Source: Candidatus Omnitrophota bacterium
GTDB taxonomy: Bacteria; Omnitrophota; Omnitrophia; Omnitrophales; JACROU01
Reading direction: 5' to 3'
Assembly (NCBI GenBank): GCA_016206875.1
Contig: JACQQR010000279.1
Location: 1 to 8,426, forward strand
DNA length: 8,426 bases
The translations under genes and the position numbers were made by a program. A model generated the notes under the pieces. It had not been told where the DNA came from, ran no database searches, and saw nothing but the letters and a program-made list of their open reading frames with translations. Each line of letters opens with the position of its first letter. Positions within the stretch are counted from its first letter, which is position 1. Positions 1 through 4,454 of this stretch are shown here, piece by piece.

Positions 1-27
1 AAAGTTGTAAAATGAAGGACGGTCTTG

Positions 28-56
28 CCCGCCACGGCGGGTCCGCCGGAGGCGGA
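28..56. repeat. Palindromic insert 1, in the anticodon loop of tRNA-Ser(UGA)
   Basis: Twenty-nine bases made of two palindromes. The first is CCCGCCACGGCGGG (28-41). The second is TCCGCCGGAGGCGGA (42-56), a 6-bp stem closed by GGA. The second unit recurs with one change at 108-122. The insert sits between anticodon bases G35 and A36 of the tRNA. Boundaries are set by the requirement that the remaining loop be CTTGAAA and the stem ACGGT/ACCGT. Confidence 0.8.
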
Positions 57-92
57 AAAACCGTTAGGCCTGTAAGGGTCTCGTGCAGGTTC

Positions 93-122
93 TCCGACGG
101 AGTCGGATCCGCCGGAGGCGAA
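93..122. repeat. Palindromic insert 2, in the T loop of tRNA-Ser(UGA)
   Basis: Exactly two 15-base units in tandem. Unit one is TCCGACGGAGTCGGA (93-107), a perfect 6-bp inverted repeat around GGA. Unit two is TCCGCCGGAGGCGAA (108-122), which differs from the 42-56 unit only at its next-to-last base. The shared architecture is TCCGNC-GGA-GNCGGA, and the change from A/T to C/G in the arms is compensatory. The insert lies between C56 and G57 of the T loop. Confidence 0.85.
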
Positions 123-168
123 GAATCCTGCCCCCTCCGCCAGTTTGTGATTTGCTCATTTTTCAACA

Positions 169-651
169 TTATCTGCGCGGCGGCAAGTAGCGAAGCACTT
201 GGCCTTTGCCGGAGTATTCCGGTGTCATGGAGAAATTGGAAATTGTGCCGGCGGGATTTCCGATAGTGTTATAACCGCTTAGAGCCGGTGCGGAATTTTG
301 CAAACCCAAGAGACTTCCTGAAGCGGATTGCCCGCCTGTTGTAGAAAGGTGCGCCGAAATATTTTCTAAACGTCTGCGAAGCACCACAGCGCTCCCTCCC
401 ATTTCGCCAACTTTCTTTTTGAGTTCTTTTCTCGTAAAATGATCCATTTCTCCGGACATCTGGCCTACGGAGACTTCGCCGATGACTACAAACGAATTGG
501 GATTGGGCGGGTAGTCGCTTAAAATTTGAACTTGTTCCGGGGGAACCGGCGGATAAATCGCGCTGGGGTATTTGGCCGTGTAGATGGACGCGGCGCAACC
601 CGATACAAGGAAAACAGCGAAGAAAACAGAAAACCGCATTTGTTTTATCAT
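169..651 (-). CDS. Predicted outer-membrane lipoprotein, function unknown
   Basis: A 160-residue protein starting at the ATG at 651, preceded by AAGGAG with 8-base spacing. A GTG at 660 would sit almost on that Shine-Dalgarno site, so it was not chosen. Residues 1-18 form a short signal peptide (K3, R6, then a hydrophobic core) ending in the lipobox V16-S17-G18-C19. Alanine at +2 and +3 is compatible with outer-membrane sorting by the E. coli rule. The mature part has a proline/tyrosine-rich segment (residues 27-50), then a strand-like FVVIGEVSVG (54-63) and KKVGEMGGSAVVL (79-91). That last pattern recalls small envelope lipoproteins of the RcsF/DUF4156 type, in which a G-A/S-A-V strand follows a helix; this resemblance is weak. 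The C-terminal 60 residues are Ser/Gly/Asn-rich and probably disordered. It is divergent from tadA and convergent with the interrupted tRNA. Lipoprotein status is solid; the role is unknown. Confidence 0.8.
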   Translation of the reverse strand: MIKQMRFSVFFAVFLVSGCAASIYTAKYPSAIYPPVPPEQVQILSDYPPNPNSFVVIGEVSVGQMSGEMDHFTRKELKKKVGEMGGSAVVLRRRLENISAHLSTTGGQSASGSLLGLQNSAPALSGYNTIGNPAGTISNFSMTPEYSGKGQVLRYLPPRR

Positions 652-679
652 AAAAGGCACTCCTTAAATGGAAGGGGAT

Positions 680-685
680 ATTATA
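680..685 (-). promoter_or_regulatory. Candidate -10 box for the lipoprotein gene
   Basis: On the minus strand this hexamer reads TATAAT, a perfect sigma-70 -10 box. It lies about 30 bases before the ATG at 651, giving a leader of roughly 20 bases. No good -35 hexamer is visible at 16-18 bases. The box lies in the 41-base divergent gap with tadA, so both transcripts must start in very little space. Confidence 0.4.
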
Positions 686-692
686 GTAAATC

Positions 693-1157
693 ATGCAAAA
701 CATTCACGAACATTTCATGAAGGAAGCGCTGAAGGAGGCCATCAAGGCTTTCGATAAAGGGGAAGTGCCGATTGGCGCGGTGATTGTGCTGGGCCAAAAA
801 ATTATTGCGCGCGCGCACAATCAAACCGAGATGTTGAAGGATCCTACGGCGCATGCCGAAATGATCGCTATTACGCAGGCCGCCAGTGTGATGGAACATG
901 CCCGTCTTGAGAAGGCAGTGATTTATGTTACGATGGAGCCTTGTGCCATGTGCGCCGGCGCGCTCGTACAGGCGCGCGTCAAGGAGCTGTATTACGGCGC
1001 GGCCGACCCCAAAGCGGGAGCGTGCGGCACGCTCTTTAACATAGTAGGGGACGACAGACTCAATCACCGGATTCCCACTATGGGCGGGTTAATGGAATGT
1101 GATTCGCGCTCGCTTCTGCAAGAATTTTTCAGAAATTTAAGGAAAGAAAAACGATGA
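693..1157 (+). CDS. tadA: tRNA-specific adenosine deaminase
   Basis: A 154-residue zinc deaminase that converts adenosine 34 to inosine in tRNA, classically tRNA-Arg(ACG). The cytidine/deoxycytidylate deaminase core is complete. H54-A-E56 supplies a zinc ligand and the catalytic glutamate, and P83-C84-x-x-C87 supplies the other two zinc ligands. The N-terminal helix with FMKEALKEA and the segment GEVPIGAVIV are typical of TadA, as is the DPKAGACGTLFNIV region. Length is normal. An in-frame TAA at 687 makes ATG 693 the first possible start. The purine-rich GGAAGGGG (670-677) is 15 bases away, a long spacing for a Shine-Dalgarno site. ATG 717 is an alternative but would cut the conserved N-terminal helix. 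Two tRNA-Ser genes flank it, a tRNA-maintenance neighbourhood. An alternative identity such as guanine deaminase is less likely given the DPTAHAE context and size. Confidence 0.93.
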   Translation: MQNIHEHFMKEALKEAIKAFDKGEVPIGAVIVLGQKIIARAHNQTEMLKDPTAHAEMIAITQAASVMEHARLEKAVIYVTMEPCAMCAGALVQARVKELYYGAADPKAGACGTLFNIVGDDRLNHRIPTMGGLMECDSRSLLQEFFRNLRKEKR

Positions 1158-1165
1158 GAATGCAA

Positions 1166-1209
1166 TTGATTCGCCGGGATGAGTGTGTCATACTTCTAGA
1201 TGATATCTA
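1166..1209 (+). promoter_or_regulatory. Candidate promoter and operator of the mazEF-type pair
   Basis: A weak sigma-70-like pair, TTGATT (1166-1171) and CATACT (1189-1194), has 17-base spacing. Just downstream lies a perfect inverted repeat TAGAT-GAT-ATCTA (1197-1209), where transcription would start and directly before the Shine-Dalgarno site at 1217-1224. Ribbon-helix-helix antitoxins usually repress their own operons through such short palindromes, so this is the likely operator. The palindrome is seen directly; its function is inferred. Confidence 0.4.
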
Positions 1210-1233
1210 TCCTACTAAAAGAGGTATTGAAAT

Positions 1234-1500
1234 ATGAAAACTCACGCCTTCAAAACTGCCAAAGTGACCATTAGCCTTCCAAAGGATACGTTAAGAAAAG
1301 TAGAGCTCATTCGGGGTAAATTGGAAATTGATAGAAGCGCAGCCATTTTAGAAGCAATTGTGTATTGGCTCGATCAGAAAGATAAACAAGAGATGGAAAC
1401 TAGGTACGAGCAGGGATACAAAAAAAATCCAGAGCGGGTGGCGGATGTGGAAGCGCTATACCGAGCCGGTTTAGAAAGTTTTACGCAGGAGGAATGGTAA
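1234..1500 (+). CDS. Ribbon-helix-helix antitoxin of a MazEF-type pair
   Basis: An 88-residue protein with an N-terminal ribbon-helix-helix (CopG/MetJ-like) DNA-binding fold. The beta strand is at residues 9-15 (KVTISLP is the signature), helix one at 18-29 and helix two at about 33-47. The charged C-terminal tail (48-88), rich in E, K and Q and ending FTQEEW, is what would wrap around and block the toxin. Such proteins dimerise through the strand, bind operator DNA and neutralise the partner toxin. AAAAGAGG (1217-1224) precedes the ATG by 9 bases. The stop codon overlaps the toxin start by one base (TAATG), so the two are translationally coupled. It is annotated as an antitoxin because of the gene after it; alone it would only be a CopG-family regulator. 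Confidence 0.85.
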   Translation: MKTHAFKTAKVTISLPKDTLRKVELIRGKLEIDRSAAILEAIVYWLDQKDKQEMETRYEQGYKKNPERVADVEALYRAGLESFTQEEW

Positions 1501-1814
1501 TGCAGCGAGGAGAAGTTTGGTGGGCGCAACTACCAAAGCCCGCCGGAAGAAGGCCGGTTTTAATTTTATCTAGAGATAAAGCGATTCAGGTAAGACAGCA
1601 TATCACCATTGCAGAAATTACCCGGACCGTTCGTAATATCCCTGTTGAAGTGGCCCTGGGCTTATCCGACGGGCTGCCGCAATCTTGCGTTGTGAACTTA
1701 GATGTGGTCAATACGATCCCAAAACAAATTCTTGTAAAATGTATTACTATTTTGGGGCTCTCTCAAATGGAAAAAGTAGAGACCGCGCTCAAATTCGCTT
1801 TAGATTTGCAGTAA
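1500..1814 (+). CDS. mazF: MazF/PemK-family endoribonuclease toxin
   Basis: A 104-residue toxin of the MazF/PemK/CcdB fold that cuts RNA at short sequence motifs when not bound by its antitoxin. The opening MQRGEVWWAQLP and R17-R18-P19-V-L-I-L are the family signature. R18 and T41 (in AEITRT) match the catalytic Arg and Thr positions of Bacillus MazF. The stretch IPVEVALG-x2-DGLP followed by CVVNLD (63-68) is typical of the chromosomal MazF subgroup. No catalytic residue appears lost. ATG 1500 is chosen because AGGAGG (1487-1492), inside the antitoxin gene, lies 7 bases before it. ATG 1494 would be only one base from that site. The start overlaps the antitoxin stop. The pair lies between tadA and a tRNA-Ser gene. 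The cleavage motif and whether the target is mRNA, rRNA or tRNA cannot be told from sequence. Confidence 0.9.
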   Translation: MQRGEVWWAQLPKPAGRRPVLILSRDKAIQVRQHITIAEITRTVRNIPVEVALGLSDGLPQSCVVNLDVVNTIPKQILVKCITILGLSQMEKVETALKFALDLQ

Positions 1815-1831
1815 TTAATTTTATAAGGAGC

Positions 1832-1853
1832 CGTTGGGCTTTTTTGCCCAACG
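1832..1853. repeat. Perfect hairpin downstream of mazF
   Basis: CGTTGGGC (1832-1839) and GCCCAACG (1846-1853) form a perfect 8-bp stem around a TTTTTT loop. The T run is in the loop and not after the stem, so it is not a standard rho-independent terminator. It may still slow or stop transcription out of mazEF. Confidence 0.6.
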
Positions 1854-1856
1854 ACT

Positions 1857-1887
1857 CGTTTTGAGCGACTTGACGTCGCTCTAAAAC
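1857..1887. repeat. Hairpin directly abutting the 5' end of tRNA-Ser(GGA)
   Basis: CGTTTT plus GAGCGAC (1857-1869) pairs with GTCGCTC (1875-1881) and AAAACG (1883-1888). This gives a 13-bp stem with one bulged T (1882) and a TTGAC loop. The last pair uses G1888, the first base of the tRNA, so the hairpin and the mature tRNA are contiguous. No T tract follows. Possible roles are a 5' leader structure for tRNA processing or another short palindromic repeat. Confidence 0.6.
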
Positions 1888-1975
1888 GGAGAGGTCGCAT
1901 AGTGGCCGAGTGCGCTCGCTTGGAAAGCGAGTAGTCCGCAAGGGCTCGAGGGTTCGACTCCCTCCCTCTCCGCCA
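1888..1975 (+). tRNA. tRNA-Ser(GGA)
   Basis: An intact class II tRNA with encoded CCA. Acceptor GGAGAGG (1888-1894) pairs with CCTCTCC (1965-1971), with discriminator G1972 and CCA 1973-1975. The D stem GCA/TGC has three pairs. The anticodon stem-loop is CTCGC-TTGGAAA-GCGAG, giving anticodon GGA, which reads UCC and UCU. The long variable arm AGTCC-GCAA-GGGCT forms five pairs, typical of serine tRNA. The T arm is GAGGG-TTCGACT-CCCTC. Unlike the tRNA at the left edge, it has no insert in any loop. No clear promoter is visible between mazF and this gene, so it may be read from upstream. Its 3' end coincides with the broken edge of the next gene. Confidence 0.96.
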
Positions 1976-2626
1976 TCGTTGACGCTCAGGCGCACCTTGG
2001 CAGATGGAACAGTCAGGGTTCGCCATGAGTGCGAAAAGAAAGATTATTACGAAGTTCCGCTTGAAGCTTTGCGTGAAGCGGTAGCCAATGCCATCATTCA
2101 TCGCGATTACAACATACGCGGCACAAGCGTCATGATAGAAGTTCATGAGGATCGTGTGATGATCAAAAATCCAGGTGGTTTCCCGGCCGGGATGACTCAG
2201 GAAAAGCTCGGCGATCTTTCGGTCAGGCGCAATGAGCTTATTGCGGACATCTTTGCCCGAATGCATCGAGTCGAGCGCATGGGATCCGGGTTCAAACGCA
2301 TTCGTGAGAGCATGGAGAGCGCTGGATTGCCCTTCCCCAAAATATCGAGCAATGGTTTCTTCTTTATCGAATTCGAGCGCCCGAAAAAGGGGGTAGGAAA
2401 AACAGAGGATGGTAAGGAGAAAAGTAGGGAGAAAGGTAAGGAGAAAAGTAGGGAGAAAATTCTCAATCTAATCACTAGAAATCCGAATGTTACGACGCAA
2501 GAAATTGCGGATAGTGTGGGATTAAGCATTGCTGGCATCGAAAAGGCCATAAGAATTCTTAAAAAAGAAGGACGGTTAAAACGTATTGGTCCCGACAAGG
2601 GCGGGCATTGGGAAGCGGTGAAATGA
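1976..2626 (+). pseudogene. C-terminal fragment of an AlbA_2/Schlafen-type ATP-binding regulator (RecG-like annotation group)
   Basis: The reading frame carries the GHKL-type ATPase half of this family and a C-terminal DNA-binding domain, but no N-terminal AlbA_2 domain. Seen in order are REAVANAIIHRDY (2072-2110, the Asn/His box), NPGGFPAG (from 2168), RRNELIADIF and RMGSGFKRI (from 2276), then GLPFPKI. A charged linker with a 24-bp tandem duplication follows. A winged-helix-like tail, TTQEIADSVGLSIAGIEKAIRILKKEGRLKRIG, ends at TGA 2624-2626. Intact members are about twice as long. Coding similarity begins within about 50 bases of the tRNA CCA. The only in-frame starts upstream are a GTG inside the tRNA and a TTG near 1997 without a ribosome site, so it is treated as a 5'-truncated pseudogene. 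Intact family members are often found in accessory DNA. A shortened protein from an internal start cannot be excluded. Confidence 0.8.
2411..2458 (+). repeat. Perfect 24-bp tandem repeat, two copies, in frame
   Basis: Bases 2411-2434 and 2435-2458 are identical. Each unit is itself two similar 12-base halves (GGTAAGGAGAAA and AGTAGGGAGAAA), encoding GKEK-SREK twice. It lies in the linker between the ATPase and winged-helix parts. Charged repeat linkers of the GEK/KEK type are common at this place in the family. Slippage would add or remove eight residues without a frameshift. Confidence 0.95.
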
Positions 2627-2670
2627 CGAACAATTTAATTTTGTGGGTATGCGATACTGTGCGGTTTGTG

Positions 2671-2691
2671 AATGGGCTTGCGCCCATTTTT
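2671..2691 (+). terminator. Rho-independent terminator after the ATPase fragment
   Basis: AATGGGC (2671-2677) pairs with GCCCATT (2682-2688) around a TTGC tetraloop, and a T tract runs through 2691. It lies 45 bases after the stop at 2626. The 240-base gap before the next gene also holds a 6-bp hairpin, GCCATA-TTAG-TATGGC (2701-2716), and the promoter below. No convincing gene is seen in this gap. Confidence 0.75.
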
Positions 2692-2783
2692 AATTGTTAT
2701 GCCATATTAGTATGGCCAGTGAATCCACGGTTTCAGAGTTTGCCAACATGTCAAGTTACGGAGATGTATTTAGGTATAAATTC

Positions 2784-2812
2784 TTGCCATGCCGAATATG
2801 CCCTGATACACT
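2784..2812 (+). promoter_or_regulatory. Probable promoter of the radical SAM gene
   Basis: TTGCCA (2784-2789) and TACACT (2807-2812) have the ideal 17-base spacing. TG at 2804-2805 makes an extended -10 (TGATACACT). Transcription would begin near 2819, leaving a leader of about 48 bases before ATG 2867. Confidence 0.5.
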
Positions 2813-2866
2813 CAATCGGTATTTATTTTGCTGATTCCTTATCAAATTAGGGGCTGTAGATAAGCG

Positions 2867-4447
2867 ATGAAAATTGTTATCATTCAACCGCCGGGCTTGA
2901 TGGCTGTGGATAATTACTCCACAATTACTCAACCCCCACTCGGCATCGCCTATTTAGCGGCTTCCGCCCGCCAAGCTGGTCATCAGGTCAAAATCGTAGA
3001 TGCAGTCGGTGAAGCTGTGAAAACCATTCGCGCGTGGCCTTATCGCGATAAACGACTCATTCAAGGTTTAAATTTTGATGAAATTATACAAAGAGTTCCC
3101 ACGGACACAGAAGTCATTGGGGTTTCCTGCATGTTTACTCACGCGTGGCCTATGGTCAGACAGTTATTGCATGCGCTGCGCGCCTCGTTCCCAAGGGTCA
3201 AATTGTTAAGCGGAGGCGAACACATTACGGCTATGTATCAGATGGTATTAAGCCAGACTCCCCTGGATTTCTGTATATTGGGAGAAGGAGAGCATACCCT
3301 TCTCGAGCTTTTGAGTGCTTTTGAATCTGGCACGGCTGATTACTCAAAGATTCAAGGCATCGCCTATCGAGAGGCACAGTCCGGAGGCATTGTTCAAACG
3401 GCCCGCCGCCCCCGCACTATGAACCCGGATGAATTGCCGTGGCCTGCCTGGGATCTGATGGATCCAATGGCGTACATGGCCAACGAAGTGTTCATTGGGC
3501 CTCTGGTGGGGCGCACTATACCCATGTTAGCAACGCGCGGATGTCCGTATCAATGCACTTTCTGTTCTTCAGCGCAAATGTGGACACCCCTGTGGCGCCC
3601 GCGCGCTCCGGAGAAAGTTGCTGATGAAATGGAACACTACGTGAACACCTACGGGGCAAACGATTTTCAGTTCCAAGATTTGACCGCGATTGTGCGAAAG
3701 GATTGGATTCTTGCGTTCTGCCGGGAAATTTTGCGGCGCAAACTCAACCTCACATGGCAGCTGCCCGTGGGGACCCGTTCAGAAGCTATTGATGCGGAAG
3801 TGGCAGAGTACCTCATGGCCTCCGGGTGTCGCTACATCAGCTACGCACCGGAAAGCGGCAGTGCGCGCGTTCTCAAAGCCATTAAGAAGCATGTTAATTT
3901 GGAACACCTCGAGGCATCGGCCCGTTCATCGCTTGAGGCAGGCATGCGGGTCTGCATGTTGATTATTGTCGGGTTGCCTCAAGAGGCGATGGAGGATATA
4001 CGCACGACTTTTGCCTGGCTCCGACGAATGGCCCGGTTGGGGGTTCATGAAGTGGCCGTGTCTTTATTTGTGCCGCTGCCCAATACAGAATTGTTTCATG
4101 ATCTGAATAAGGCCAATGCGATTACGATGGATGACGAGTACTGTCACTGGATGTCGGGAGCGACCAGCATGTGGACGGCGCGTTCGTGGAATCCTAATTT
4201 CAGTAACAAAAAACTTCTATTCATTCGGTTGTGGGCATTAGCCCAATTTTACGGGCTCTCTTTTATCTATCACCCGGTACGCTTATGGAAATTAATCGAG
4301 AATATTTTTCGAAGGCGTCAGGAAACAAAAGTGGACCGGGTCATTCGTGAATTTTTCATTAAGATGCCCATCGCTATTTTCTTCCGGGTAAAAAACCTTT
4401 TGGGTTTGACAACTGTGGGGGCAAAACCACAAAAGGGCTCAGCCTGA
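2867..4447 (+). CDS. B12-binding-domain radical SAM protein
   Basis: A 526-residue protein of the class B radical SAM layout. An N-terminal cobalamin-binding-type Rossmann domain covers about residues 1-180: MKIVIIQPPG, PPLGIAYLAASARQAGHQVKIVDA, GG-E-H119 and LGEGE at 138-142. The radical SAM barrel covers about 215-420 and has C226-x3-C230-x2-C233, the [4Fe-4S] ligands. Later motifs are YAPESGS (326-332) and IVGLPQE (367-373), typical of the SAM site and barrel. The C-terminal 100 residues are aromatic and basic and could touch the membrane. The B12 domain lacks the DxHxxG motif, as is usual in this subclass. Relatives methylate or rearrange unactivated carbons in hopanoids, chlorophylls and natural products; the substrate here is unknown. 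AGGGG (2849-2853) is 13 bases from the ATG, a loose ribosome site, but the MKIVIIQPPG opening fixes the start. It converges with the next gene, with seven bases between stops. Confidence 0.92.
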   Translation: MKIVIIQPPGLMAVDNYSTITQPPLGIAYLAASARQAGHQVKIVDAVGEAVKTIRAWPYRDKRLIQGLNFDEIIQRVPTDTEVIGVSCMFTHAWPMVRQLLHALRASFPRVKLLSGGEHITAMYQMVLSQTPLDFCILGEGEHTLLELLSAFESGTADYSKIQGIAYREAQSGGIVQTARRPRTMNPDELPWPAWDLMDPMAYMANEVFIGPLVGRTIPMLATRGCPYQCTFCSSAQMWTPLWRPRAPEKVADEMEHYVNTYGANDFQFQDLTAIVRKDWILAFCREILRRKLNLTWQLPVGTRSEAIDAEVAEYLMASGCRYISYAPESGSARVLKAIKKHVNLEHLEASARSSLEAGMRVCMLIIVGLPQEAMEDIRTTFAWLRRMARLGVHEVAVSLFVPLPNTELFHDLNKANAITMDDEYCHWMSGATSMWTARSWNPNFSNKKLLFIRLWALAQFYGLSFIYHPVRLWKLIENIFRRRQETKVDRVIREFFIKMPIAIFFRVKNLLGLTTVGAKPQKGSA

Positions 4448-4454
4448 TCCCTCG

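Larger units (their letters stand above)
1..142 (+). tRNA. tRNA-Ser(UGA), 5' end outside window, interrupted by two palindromic inserts (possible pseudogene)
   Basis: Seen directly: anticodon stem ACGGT (19-23) pairs with ACCGT (60-64). The loop reads CTTG (24-27), then a 29-base insert (28-56), then AAA (57-59). Removing the insert gives the 7-base loop CTTGAAA with anticodon TGA, which is serine. A class II variable arm follows: AGGCC (66-70) pairs with GGTCT (77-81). T stem GCAGG (85-89) pairs with CCTGC (127-131). The T loop is TTC (90-92), a 30-base insert (93-122), and GAAT (123-126), which joins to the canonical TTCGAAT. The acceptor 3' strand is CCCCTCC (132-138), then discriminator G139 and CCA (140-142). 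The matching 5' acceptor strand and most of the D arm lie left of the window; the visible D-loop part (1-18) is unusual and lacks a clear GG pair. As written, the anticodon is split between positions 35 and 36. The gene is therefore either dead or needs processing not known in bacteria. tRNA identity is confident; function is open. Confidence 0.85.

Noticed and set aside
28..122. CRISPR array
   Set aside because: Repeats are palindromes of 15 bases without regular unique spacers and lie inside a tRNA; no cas gene is present.
1..142. Archaeal-type bulge-helix-bulge introns in the tRNA
   Set aside because: The inserts fold as self-contained palindromes and I cannot build the central 4-bp helix with two 3-base bulges. 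Insert 1 is also at 35/36, not the usual 37/38.
12..266. 84-codon plus-strand frame at the left edge
   Set aside because: It runs through the tRNA-Ser(UGA) remnant, its palindromic inserts and the end of the lipoprotein gene; no ribosome site and no protein-like pattern.
1832..1853. Rho-independent terminator after mazF
   Set aside because: The T run is in the loop and no T tract follows the stem, so it was recorded only as a hairpin.
1763..2266. 167-codon minus-strand frame across tRNA-Ser(GGA)
   Set aside because: It is antisense to mazF, the tRNA and the ATPase fragment; the RGRESNPRALA-like peptide is the usual artefact of translating a tRNA backwards.
2623..2850. Small plus-strand frame overlapping the ATPase stop by ATGA
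   Set aside because: A strong terminator (2671-2691) and a promoter lie inside it, codon pattern is not protein-like, and no motif is recognisable.
3439..3962. Alternative-frame frames inside the radical SAM gene
   Set aside because: They are shadows of a gene whose own frame has clear domain motifs throughout.
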